Shown piece by piece: positions 9,393 to 19,293 of a stretch of 64,000 nt of DNA (positions are counted from its first letter, which is position 1; every line of letters starts with the position of its first letter). The translations under genes and the position numbers were made by a program. A model generated the notes under the pieces. The model made no database searches, had not been told where the DNA came from, and saw only the letters and a list, made by a program, of their open reading frames with translations. The DNA is from Nissolia schottii (lineage: Eukaryota; Streptophyta; Magnoliopsida; Fabales; Fabaceae), in contig QANU01113048.1 of NCBI GenBank assembly GCA_003254905.1, forward strand, positions 120,872 through 184,871, written 5' to 3'.

Positions 9393-12226
9393 TTAAAAAT
9401 TCACAATTGATCTATAGGTCTGTCCGGGTTTCCACCCAGCAGGGATCACATTACTGGCCACAATGGTCTTCCCTGACTCAAGCGTGGTTAGCCTGAGCGA
9501 GAACGGCGCTTCCAGTTGCGAGCCCTTGTCAAGCTTCCAAACCGCACCCCATGATTGTTGCATGGAATACCACGAAGCCGAGTCAAGCGATTCCTTGAGC
9601 TCAACTTTGGCAAGGTCACCGTCCCCATCCTCGTACTCAATCACGACGGCAAAATATTCTTGGTTGGATCCGGAGTCCACGTGGAAAGCAATAGACATGC
9701 CCGCGTAATTGCATTCAACCCTAGAAAGAATTAAAACCCCCAAAATTTGTAAATGATTAAACTGTTGAAAATAAATGGCAACGACAAAAACGCGATGACC
9801 ATAAATGTCAAAAAATAAGAACCAATATTTTTCAATAAAGTTAAGCTACTTTCATGACCACAGAGAGTTGTACACAGTTAAGTGCCTACCTTCTATGTTG
9901 AATGTTGATTTTCCCAGCATCGCGTAGGTTCTCATTCTGACCTGAGATTGCCATGGCGCCAAAAGCACTGCCGCTCAAATCGAAATGATACTCAGCGTCT
10001 GAGCCGCACCCATCGCATTCGTCAGTGATGACTACCGTCACCGGGTTGCCTGAGCATGCAGAATTCCCTGTGCACTTCACCTAAAATAAAAACAAATTGT
10101 AATGCAAATTTGCATTAATTAATAAATATTCTTTTGCTCTTTAATGTAGTATATGTATAAATGTACAAGCTAATTAGTACAAATTAATCTTGAGCGTTCC
10201 TAAAATTTCAATTCACTCCAAAGGTAAGGGTAAAATATCACGCTCCACGTTATGTTATTTATTTAAATAATAAATTTTAAATAATATTATCATATGACGA
10301 ATAATCTTTAAAAAATGGTTAAAAATAATCATTAAAGATTAAAAATAATTTTTAAAGAGTTGGTTAAAAATAATCATTAAAGATTAAAAATAATTTTTAA
10401 TCTTTAAAAATTAATTTTTAATCTTTAAAAATTAATTTTAACTAACTCTTTAAATATTATTGTTAACCAGCTTAAAGATTATTTTTAATCTTTAAATCTT
10501 TAATTTTAAATTAATCTTTACAGATTATTTTTAACCAAATCTTTAAAGACTATTTTTAATCTTTAAATTTTATTTTTAAATTAATCTTTAAATATTAAAA
10601 ATAATCTTTAAAGAGCGAGTTAAAAATAATCTTGAAAGATTAAAAATAATCTTTAAAGAAATGGTTAAAAATAATCATTAAAGATTAAAAGTAATCTTTA
10701 AAGAGATGGTAAAAAATAATCTTTATAAAGTTGGTTAAAATTAATGTTAAAACTTAAAAATAATCTTTAAAGAGCTGGTTAAAAATAATCATTTAAGAGT
10801 TAGTTAAAAATAATTATTTGTAATCTTTAATAAGTTGGTTTATACTCGTTTGATTTCAAATTTTTGAGACTTTGAGGAGATACACATGTTTTTTAAAAAA
10901 GTTAGTTTTGGAAGAAGTGAGTCCATGAGATGCAGTTACAAAAGCGTGGGGTGAGGGGTTGGACCCAAAATCGCCAAACTAGTTGACGATTTGCCTTTAA
11001 AAAAGTCAAACAAGTTGGCGAATTTTATATCAAGTTGTCAAACACGTTAGCAACTTCTTGTCAAATTCGCCAAACGGTTTGCCATGTTTTAGGCAAATTC
11101 GCCAAATAGTTTGGCGAGTCTACATGACCCTGCCACGTAGATTTGGCTGCCCGTTGTACCAAATAGGTGTAGTGTCGTAAAATATTTTAAAACAATGATA
11201 TTTTAGTAATATATTTTAGTAAGAAAGATATTGTAGTAAAAAAATCCAATTTATAGTTGAGGGGTTATGGAGAGAGTAGGGTGGAAATTAAGGGAAAGAA
11301 AAAGAAAAAAGAGAGGAATGATGAATGAAGAATAAATTTCAATGAAGAGAGAGAAATTTCAATTAACTTTAATTTAAAAAAAAAGAATAAATTTATAAGT
11401 TATAATGGTGCCTTCAAAACAAATATTTCAACAAGTGATGTATATGCTAGTTTTTTTAAAAAAAAAAGGTTAACATTCCTTCATATTTATATCTCTCTCT
11501 CTCTCTACATATATACCGTTTTTACCAATTCAATAAGGTCTATTATTTTATCTTTGTCTCTAAAATAAAAATGTCAAGGAGAGTAGAAATTTTATAATAT
11601 ATATCAAGTTAGAACTAATCAATCATTAACTAATCAATCATTAATATATTATTTAAATAAGATAAAAGTAATAGAGAATATTTATTTTGGCATCGAAAAA
11701 TAGTTCATACTGAACGTTACTTAGGTGAGAGAGTGGATTGTTGTTTTATTTTCCCTAGACAAAATGTAAAATTCGCTAACATCTAAAACCTCATAACAAG
11801 AACCGCATCCTTTGCCCGAGTCATATAAAAGAGGGCTTCCTGCCGATACAATCGCGGAGAATGGAGGTTGCCCAACAGTACTGCCATATCCACAAGCACC
11901 GCCTACATAATTAACGAATATGCAATCATTAAAATCTCTTTAAGTGAACCATATTCAAGCACTATTTAATTTGGTACATCGTAAATAACCAAGGAAAGTA
12001 CTGCAATATCTGATCACTATATTTTTCTGTTACCTTCACTTCCGTCGCCATTGGCTGGTCCATACCAAGTGGCCACCGCAGGTGACCAATCTGATCCAGA
12101 GGGGGAATACGAAGCACTAGCAAGCTTCCTGGGATTGAAGCAGTAGGAAGGGGTCACTAGGAATAACGTGACCAAAGCTACTAGATGGAGTATACGCGAG
12201 AAAGCACTTAGTAGTCTAAGGGCCAT
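9393..12226 (-). CDS. EXPB: Beta-expansin (EXPB), four exons
   Basis: Beta-expansins are secreted, non-enzymatic proteins that loosen cell walls. Four exons join in frame: 12226-12034, 11902-11790, 10080-9890 and 9720-9393 (stop TAA at 9393-9395), giving 825 nt or 274 residues, the usual size. Introns are GT-AG. The N-terminus has a hydrophobic signal peptide ([20 protein letters not shown]). The GH45-like domain then has ATWYG, GGACGYG (spanning the first junction), Cys-rich GCGSCYE and [21 protein letters not shown] segments, and the HFDLSG motif. The C-terminal CBM63-like domain contains [16 protein letters not shown] and ends SIVNF. The N-terminal NPRKL and the overall spacing suggest the EXPB2-like subgroup; this is from memory. 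A TATA box lies at 12336-12343. The second intron (about 1.7 kb) is swollen by repeats. No lesions were seen, so the gene is probably functional. Confidence 0.93.
10255..10850. repeat. AT-rich foldback array within expansin intron 2
   Basis: Repeated units based on AAAGATTAAAAATAATCTTTAAAGAG and GGTTAAAAATAATC, in both orientations, fill about 600 bp. Because each unit is itself an inverted repeat (TTAAAGATTA...TAATCTTTAA), the segment could fold into long hairpins. It is probably a MITE or a tandem array that expanded inside the intron. No target duplication was resolved. Confidence 0.7.
10965..11125. repeat. Array of TTCGCCAAAC/GTTTGGCGAA inverted motifs in expansin intron 2
   Basis: Copies of (A)TTCGCCAAA(C/T) paired with GTTTGGCGA(A/G), GTTGGCGAA or diverged halves, the clearest being CGCCAAATAGTTTGGCGA near 11100. 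Spacing is about 25-35 bp. Another palindrome cluster like those in the LTRs, here inside a host gene intron. Confidence 0.65.
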
Positions 12227-12335
12227 GTTATCACAAAATTATACCACTAGGAATATTTTAGTCTAATACCACTTATAAGTAGTTGATAGTTATTTGAGAT
12301 CTGGTGTGAGCAATATTACGCGATGGCTAGCGTGG

Positions 12336-12343
12336 TATTTATA
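12336..12343 (-). promoter_or_regulatory. TATA box of the expansin gene
   Basis: TATAAATA on the minus strand, about 110 bp upstream of the start codon at 12226. This leaves a 5' UTR of roughly 80 bp. Confidence 0.7.
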
Positions 12344-13264
12344 CAGAACTTAAGTAGGAAGTTCATGGATTCTTAACTGCAAATAAAACAAGTTAAATAT
12401 TCCACATGGAAAAATAGAAGATTATGCTACGTGCGTCATGGGAGGACCTAGCTGCAAAAAAGTGGCAAGAGCACATGGGTGTGTGGGACCGACTTTGATT
12501 TTTACGGTGAATACGCAGAAAATAAAATGGAGGTATTTGACGACATCGTCCCTTTCACGGAAATACGAATCGCGAAAATTAACCGGAAAACCTGCTGAAA
12601 GCGAAAACAAACAGGATGTTCGTTAATGTAGCCGTTAATGGAGGTTACAGGCCGTTGAACTAGATCATCCCGATGTTGATCCAACGGTTCATTGTTGCTG
12701 AATAGAGATCAACTCTTGAGTGGGAGTCTACATCACTAGTAGGCAGCGTCACCGAATAATTGGCAACAATCAAGGATGCTCCATCTTCTACCTTCACTTT
12801 GCTTTTATTTTTTTAATTTATATTTGTCCTTATTATTATTGTTATCATTAATAAATATGTAGTTTGATTGTGATTTTTTTGAGGGGCTAGCAACAGGGAC
12901 GGACGCAGAACTCGAATGGAGTAGGGGGCCAAAAATAATAAGATATTTTATTAAATAAATATTATAATATATTAAAAGTGTTATTAATAGGTATTTTAAA
13001 TGCAATTGTTAAGGTATCAAAAAATTGTAAGTTTTTATGGAAAATGTAACGTTTTAAGTGTTCAATACATTAATAATATTGAAAACTTTAAATTATATCA
13101 CTTTAAGTCTCTTAACAAGTGTCGTAGGTGTCTTAAGATTACTTGTTAACTAAGCTCATATATTAATATGTGGAAAGAAGGGGTTAGCACATGCAAATGA
13201 CATTGGAAAATATAAGATATAGACACATGGGTGAGTAAATTTTTTTTACAAACGCATGGTTCAG
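12344..13264. other. Expansin upstream region, AT-rich, no gene seen
   Basis: Contains the proximal promoter of the expansin gene. Short overlapping frames around 12422-12684 occur on both strands and look fortuitous. No transposon boundaries were recognised. Confidence 0.5.
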
Positions 13265-13475
13265 TGACTTGAAATCGGCATTAACAGTGCTAACGTCTGG
13301 ATTTTTAAAAAATAAATAAATAAACTAAAACTTGAAATCGGCACCCAGGGTGCCAATTTCAGGTAGTGCAGTGCCAGGGAACCTGAAATCAGTGTATTGT
13401 TTACCGATTTTAGGCGGGGATGTGACAGAGCCCGAAATCCTAACAGTGCCGATTTCAAGTAAAACAGTGTTAAAA
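13265..13475. repeat. Cluster of GAAATCGGCA / TGCCGATTTC inverted pairs
   Basis: At least four pairs of (T)GAAATCGGCA and its reverse complement, separated by short loops, for example TGAAATCGGCACCCAGGGTG then CCAATTTCAGG at about 13332-13363. The same motif family recurs at 44565-44740. A TATAAATA lies just downstream (13505-13512). It may belong to a repeat truncated by the LTR that starts at 13519. Confidence 0.65.
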
Positions 13476-13927
13476 AATTAATGAACTTGCACCGGAATTC
13501 TCCTATAAATACCCACTATGAAACACCCCTACTAGCTATTTACGCTATAGTCACAAATATGCCATGTAGAGTTGTTTTCTGCTTTGGTCGGGATTACTCT
13601 TAGTCCCTATACCTTGGAAAATAGTTTAATGTGAAAATATGGACCGGTTTAAATAAAACTCTTACATGGTTAACTATACTCGCAAGTAGGAGCCACACAT
13701 GAACAACTATGTAGGTACAACAAAGCGGTAAAGCCCTATGGAGTCCGATAGTCCTCTGCGGTAATTACAGTATAACATAATTAACACAAAATAATCACAC
13801 ATAATTGGCCCCATTTAGACAAAGCAATATATATATAGATATAGATATAGATATAATTCACATATTACATAAACCTCTTTCGATCTTAAATTAAAATCGG
13901 TACAACCAAAAATATCCTGTTACTCTA

Positions 13928-14334
13928 TCACCAGTCTTCTCCAGAGTCTTCCTCCAGATCCTTCTCCTCGTCGTCGGAGTCAATCTCCATGGAGTCCTCC
14001 TCCCCAGAGTCATTACTGGTGGATGAAGGGGAGCCCAAGAACAGGGAGTCTTTGTCCTCATCCGTCTCCTCGGATGTCTCAGGGATCATAGGTAGGTCAC
14101 GGCGTGCGGTGGAAGGTCCAGCTTCGACGTCATGAGTGCGTGGGCGAGGTGTTGGCGAAAGAACGGATTTACCTTCTTCCTGGGGTCGGTGCCGTAGCGG
14201 GACGGACGTGGGGGGACGCAGAGAGTTTGGGTCCACTTGACGTCCTTCTCGTACGGCAGAGACTCCTCTGCATCTTCGTCCAACACGATCGGAGTGGCTG
14301 GCGTGGATCCCCTTGCTCGTGTAAACCCTGGCAT
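13928..14334 (-). pseudogene. LTR-encoded acidic ORF, copy A (frameshifted)
   Basis: On the minus strand an ATG at 14334 follows directly on the acceptor-like AG. The first part, in this frame, reads PATPIVLDEDAEESLPYEKDV and then a PPRPSRY and DPRKK region. Similarity to copies C and D then continues in the other overlapping frame (the one that opens at 14341), with RTHDVEAGPSTARRD and an acidic tail (EEDSMEIDSDDEEKDLEEDS) ending EDW before the stop at 13928. Homology therefore crosses frames, implying one or more frameshifts in a gene of about 140 codons. The family is unknown to me. Function: none assigned; a proline-rich start and acidic tail are visible. Confidence 0.6.
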
Positions 14335-15524
14335 CTGGCATTACAAGCGAGCGGGGTGAGAACCATGCGTTCTCAGTGGGCCTCTACAAGGGTTTCTATT
14401 TTTCTTTTAGCTCGGTCATGATCCCGGCCGCTCAGGAGATCTCTAGGTGTCATGCAAATCTACATTTCCTAGTTCATTTTTAGGCTTGCTATCCTGAACG
14501 GCTTTATCTAAGTTACTAGGTGATGGGAATATCTAATCTTTAATCTAGGGAATTATTATTACCTATCGAGCTTTTTATTATTCGTCATACTATACTTAGG
14601 GCTCACTTCCGGGCAATTAGTCCGGGCCCTCTTACTATACATACCTCTACATACATGTATACATATATATATATACATACATATTCACATTTAGACATTC
14701 ATTCACAATCCATGCATGAGGGGCTTGGGGGTTTTCTTACGCGCCCTGTGACTGCGTCCTCTTCCGATTCTTTACTGGTTCGTCCTTTCTCCCTCGCAGT
14801 CCGTGGGACTGTTTCTCCTGTTCAGCTGTGACCTACTTACTATTACCATCTCGTCGGCGACCGGGCAGCGCTCCTTTCCCAAGTGGTAGCTAACCACGAA
14901 TGCCCGCAAGCTCTTTCTCATTAATCGACGATCCGGAGGTAACCACCTATCATGCTAGATGGTAAGGGGCCCACCCTATGATGGTGCCTGGACTGGACTC
15001 GTGCCTTGCTTATCTTTTTCTTCTCTTAACTTGAGCTCTTGCACGCCCCTTACCGGCGGCCTTAACTTTACCTTTACTTTACACGCCCTTTACCGGCGAC
15101 CTTAACTTTCTTTTCTTTTCTTTTCTGTTCTTTTCTTTTCTTTCTTTCTTGACTTCTGGGTGGAAACCCGCGTTCAGGCCTATGTCTGCTTTCTTTAAAC
15201 TTTAGAACAGTTTACCTTGCGAAACTGGCAGGGCATGTCACGTGTGACTTGCCAAGAAAGGGGATTCCTATTAGATAACTACGTATTTTGTTTAAGGCAC
15301 ACCGAGCCTTGGTTGTCCAGAACCTCTTAATAAACATTCTCATTTCCCTACGTTCAATTATGATCTTCGTTTATGTTTAACGTTACCTTTCTCTACGGTT
15401 ACCCTACGGTCCTAGTGGTAATCGGGTCCTCATGATGCATGTTAACATATATCTATACTCATTCATGCATGGCGCATTCATTAAAATCAAGAAGCAATCC
15501 TGTGTGAGTCTGGAACCTAATTCA

Positions 15525-15860
15525 CCCGAATGACACTATTCAGGTCATTCGAATGGCACTGGGTTCTGGCTCGTGGGATAGTGCAAAGGATAGTCATTCG
15601 AATGCCCCATGAAAGGTCATTCAAATGATTCTGGCCTTTTCTCTTTAAACTTCACAGGAGGTTGTCATTAGAATACCCAAGGCCAGGGCATTCGAATGAC
15701 TAACCTCTGTTTCTTCCAAGATCACAAATCCTCACGACTCATTCGAATGATTCCATAGTGGTCATTCGAATAACTCGCGATTTTCATACTTATTTTCCGA
15801 AACATTCGTGGTTCATTCGAATGATCCTAGGGGATTCATTCGAATGACCACAGACCTGAT
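15525..15860. repeat. Array of TCATTCGAATGA palindromes
   Basis: About ten copies of the 12-bp palindrome TCATTCGAATGA, often extended to GGTCATTCGAATGACC, with several one-base variants (ATTCAAATGA, CATTAGAATAC). Spacing is 25-40 bp with unrelated spacers. The same array recurs in the related LTR at 63060-63400. Confidence 0.85.
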
Positions 15861-16479
15861 ACAGGTCCTGGTGGTTTTTCTCGTTCCCGTCCCTGCACTA
15901 ACCCATTTTTCTTCCCCCGAAACACACATAGAACTTACATACATCACCCTAAGGTGATTTAGAGCTAGCTTTACCCCCCACCTTGGAAGATGAATGAACA
16001 TCGGAGAGGAAAGGCTAGGAATTCCAAGCTTTTTCTTCCCAGGCAGCACATCATCGCCTTACTGTGCTGTATTATTATATTATTTATATATACATGCTTA
16101 TCCCTCGGCAGGGATAAGCTTAGCCTACGTGGCTTCTAATTAATTCTATTATTAGTAGTTTGATGTCCTAAAAATGTTTCGGACATACCATCGCGATCTA
16201 CTTATTTCTCTTATTAGTAGTTTGATTCTGGTTGAGGTATTCTTGACTTTATTTTCCTATTAGGGTATTTTACGGACACTTTGGGTATTTGGAAAAATTT
16301 CAGATTGGATCGAAAATCGTACTGAATCTCGGGAAAATCCGCGAGATCACGAAACCCTAATCTTAACTGCAATTTTTATGAGTTAGAGGTAATAATTTAA
16401 TTTTCTCGCCTCCCTGATCAGCTTATAATTATTTATTAAGAAAAATTTCTGTAAGGGGAAATTTTGGAATGTTACATAA

Positions 16480-16999
16480 GGGGCATGGCCAAAGACATTA
16501 TGCGGTGGTGGGCATGGCCAAAGATATCTTGTTCTGGGGTTGCGTGACTATGAGGATGTGAGGGAAAATATGTCTACCAAACGTCAAGCAAATCATTGGT
16601 ATGATATTCCACCAACAAAAAGCGTTAGCCAGTGTACCTATACCATTGTCAATATTCCTCTAAAGGCCTGTAAGAAATTACTTGTTCACCATCCAGAGAA
16701 ACGCGATTAATCCATTATTAAATCCATGGCTCATGTCATTGCATCCAATTAATCAATGCAACGACCATTTGATTCCCCCTCAGATCTCAATCATGGTCAT
16801 TACCTAGCACACCACTGCTAGGTCCAATGGACAACTTCTGCGCCAACCTAAATTGTTGCATAACATGGTCAGCCGCATGCCACTCAATTGTTTCAAAACA
16901 AATGAGCGGGCAAACTACTGGCCACGTATATCTCATATTCTTCACTGCGTTTGGAATAACCACATTAATTGATGGATGGCGATATGGTTTCCAAATAAA
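16480..16999 (-). pseudogene. PMD (MAIN-like) gene, C-terminal exon remnant
   Basis: Minus-strand translation gives WKPYRHPSINVVIPNAV, then an IEWHAADHVMQQF segment, which match the end of the plant mobile domain (also annotated as aminotransferase-like or MAIN-like); that domain typically has a W-H-x-x-D-R-V-M-R-Q-F motif. Further on, EEYQWYRYTG-like residues fit the domain's C-terminal tail, but stop codons and frameshifts occur after about 16800. The exon begins across the insertion at 17000: its acceptor (TTGTAG) lies at about 23116-23121 on the far side of the element. PMD proteins act in the nucleus in silencing and meristem maintenance, and relatives are often captured by transposons. 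This copy is dead. Confidence 0.65.
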
Positions 17000-18330
17000 T
17001 GTTGAAAGCTTTTTTACACTCTCGTTCGTTTAATAATATATATCCTTCTTTACAGCTTTCAAATCCTCAAGGGATCCAATTACAGTATAGTCGGGTATAG
17101 TCGTATCCACAGGGAGTTGCAAAAATACCATTCTTGAGTTTGTTAAATTAAACAATAAGGTGAAGAACTGATTGATTGATATTTAGATAAATAAATAAAT
17201 AACATAAAAGATAAATAGGCAACAAATCAGAGGTAGATCCGGAAGCTTGTTGGAAATTGAATCCTATTATAGTATCATGCATCCATAACTTAGTACATTA
17301 GAATTATCATTTCATTGATTGCCCGCCACCAGTTCTTAACTTGTTCATCGCTTTCGCGCATGAAAAGATCATCAGGTTTCCTTTATTATGTTGTCACTTT
17401 CGCACACAAACTTAACAAAGTACACCAGCGTTATTCCAGATGTTAAAATAGCTAATCCTTCGTTCCAGTTACGGCAACTAAGAATTAGATGAATTGATCT
17501 AGTTCCAACTTATGATGCCACTTTGTGCGCAATCAAGCAGTTTGAAATCATGCTTTAGGTAGCTAAGTTAAAACAAGCATTAAGCGTAAAATCATTCAAA
17601 CAAATCATAGAAACTAATAGATTCATAATGCAAAATTACATGGATACAATCATACTACAATATTCATCAAAATCCCAACAAAAAGAGGATTAGAAATCCA
17701 TCTTACAAGAGAATCTCAGAGACAAGGTGATGGACGCTTACCGTGACACGTTCTCATGCTGTCATGACAATGACCGCCGTGCTTCCTTGATCACTCTTGG
17801 CTCCTTCACTGGCCTCCTCTTTGTTGCTAAACTAAGCTAAGATTTGAAGCACAAGAAATTTGAGAAAGGAATGAAGTTGTTGTGGTGGAATGGATGGGTT
17901 TACAAAGCTTGGCAGCATGCCTATATATAGGCCATGATTCAGCCGCTCAGCGGGTTGGTGAGGCCGCTCAGCGGTGGTAGGTGATGGCGGCTGGCGGCTG
18001 GCGGCTGAGTCTTCAAAGGCGGCCGGTGTCCAGAATGTTAGGTGGGGCCACTCAGCGGGAGCTCAGCTCAATGGGAATCTTGACTTGACTCAACCACACT
18101 CTCTTAGCTTTAAGTAGCAATTTGAACCACCTCAATCCGATATCTGTAGCCCAAGTTATCGCGTTTTAACTAACTGCTGCGCAGAGCAGGTTTCCATACT
18201 TTTCTTGCTTGTTATCCTTTTTCTCTATGCTTCATTCTTTGTGGGATTTTCCTTGATTATTATGCTTGTATCCATCTTTAGGAATATAGTATAAATCCTA
18301 CAAAAGTGGGGAATTTAGTCAATTAATTTA

Positions 18331-19221
18331 GGGTTAATTATGTTTTTGGTCCTTGTAAAATTTGAAAGTTTGGTTTTATTCCCTGCATAAAAGTTTTAGT
18401 CCCTACAAAATTGTAAAATTAGGTTTTAGTCCCTGGGGTGGGGTAAGGGTTGACTGGGCTAACGTGGCGCTGACGCGGTGTGCCACGTGGGATGCCACGT
18501 GGCATAACCCAAAACCCAACCCAGACCCATGACCCGAACCCAATTATGACCCGACCCGTTTAAAAAAAAAAAAGGANNNNNNNNNNNNNNNNNNNNNNNN
18601 NNNNNNNNNNNNNNNNNNNNNNNNNNNNNNNNNNNNNNNNNNNNNNNNNNNNNNNNNNNNNNNNNNNNNNNNNNNNNNNNNNNNNNNNNNNNNNNNNNNN
18701 NNNNNNNNNNNNNNNNNNNNNNNNNNNNNNNNNNNNNNNNNNNNNNNNNNNNNNNNNNNNNNNNNNNNNNNNNNNNNNNNNNNNNNNNNNNNNNNNNNNN
18801 NNNNNNNNNNNNNNNNNNNNNNNNNNNNNNNNNNNNNNNNNNNNNNNNNNNNNNNNNNNNNNNNNNNNNNNNNNNNNNNNNNNNNNNNNNNNNNNNNNNN
18901 NNNNNNNNNNNNNNNNNNNNNNNNNNNNNNNNNNNGGGGGTTAGGAGACACGGGGGGTAAATCTGGGGGCTGGGGCTGGGGGTATGAGTTTCTCTTTCTT
19001 TTTTTTTTTTCTTTTTTTTTAAACGGGTCGGGTCATAATTGGGTTCGGGTCATGGGTCTGGGTTGGGTTTTGGTTTATGCCACGTGGCATCCCACGTGGC
19101 GCACCGCGTCAGCGCCACGTCAACCCAGTCAACCCTCACCCCACCCCAGGGACTAAAACCTAATTTTACAATTTTACAGGGACTAAAACTTTTATGCAGG
19201 GACCAAAAACATAATTAACCC
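18331..19221. mobile_element. Mutator-like long-TIR element inserted in the LTR
   Basis: Starts GGGTTAATTATGTTTTTGGTC and ends in its reverse complement, with terminal inverted repeats of at least 200 bp on each side of an assembly gap. Flanked by a perfect 9-bp duplication ATTAATTTA (18322-18330 and 19222-19230). The sister LTR carries the empty site with one copy (about 23038-23046). A 9-bp duplication and long TIRs are the Mutator superfamily pattern. The visible part has no transposase, but the centre is unknown. Similar termini occur at 41411 and 47964. Confidence 0.85.
18577..18935. other. Assembly gap (N run)
   Basis: 359 consecutive Ns in the middle of the Mutator-like element, where the arms of its inverted repeat meet. 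Poly-A and poly-T tracts adjoin it. The gap is probably a hairpin-related assembly failure, so the real content may be longer or shorter. Confidence 0.95.
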
Positions 19222-19293
19222 ATTAATTTATGAAATCCTACGCAAACAAGTGTTATTTTACTGGTTGGATTTGCGTAAATATGACACTTAACA

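Larger units (their letters stand above)
13519..16476 (-). repeat. Chromovirus-type solo LTR (about 2.96 kb), reverse orientation
   Basis: Boundaries TGAAACACCCC (13519) and ...GGAATGTTACA (16476) are inverted versions of the TGTAACAT...GGTGT(T)ACA ends of the Tekay-like LTR at 58522-61895. No primer binding site or coding region adjoins either end, so it is a solo LTR or a remnant. The flanks (cacta / taagg) are not a target duplication. Reading on the minus strand it holds a donor-like GTAA site (about 15973), an array of TCATTCGAATGA (15525-15860), a GAGAAC-N5-GTTCTC inverted repeat (14361-14377), an acceptor-like CCAG (14335-14336) and an acidic ORF (14334 to 13928). It directly abuts the C-terminal remnant of the PMD gene. 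Confidence 0.75.
17000..19293 (-). repeat. LTR (left, 3' LTR) of the non-autonomous element, carrying a nested DNA transposon
   Basis: Closely matches the right LTR at 21747-23109 apart from an 891-bp insertion at 18331-19221 and its 9-bp duplication. Contains a CGCTCAGCGG cluster at about 17940-18060, next to a TATATATAGGCC on the minus strand (about 17921-17932). Confidence 0.85.

Noticed and set aside
12422..12684. Overlapping 60-residue frames upstream of the expansin gene
   Set aside because: Short, on both strands, without similarity, and in the promoter region.
15525..15860. Spaced short palindromes resembling a CRISPR array
   Set aside because: Repeats are only about 12 bp and variable, spacing is irregular, the DNA is plant nuclear and the array sits in a retrotransposon LTR.
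13519..16476. Target duplication for the solo LTR
   Set aside because: The flanking five bases (cacta and taagg) differ, so a clean insertion could not be shown; one flank may be deleted.
18544..18951. 135-residue frame across the N run
   Set aside because: It is made of unknown bases and carries no information.
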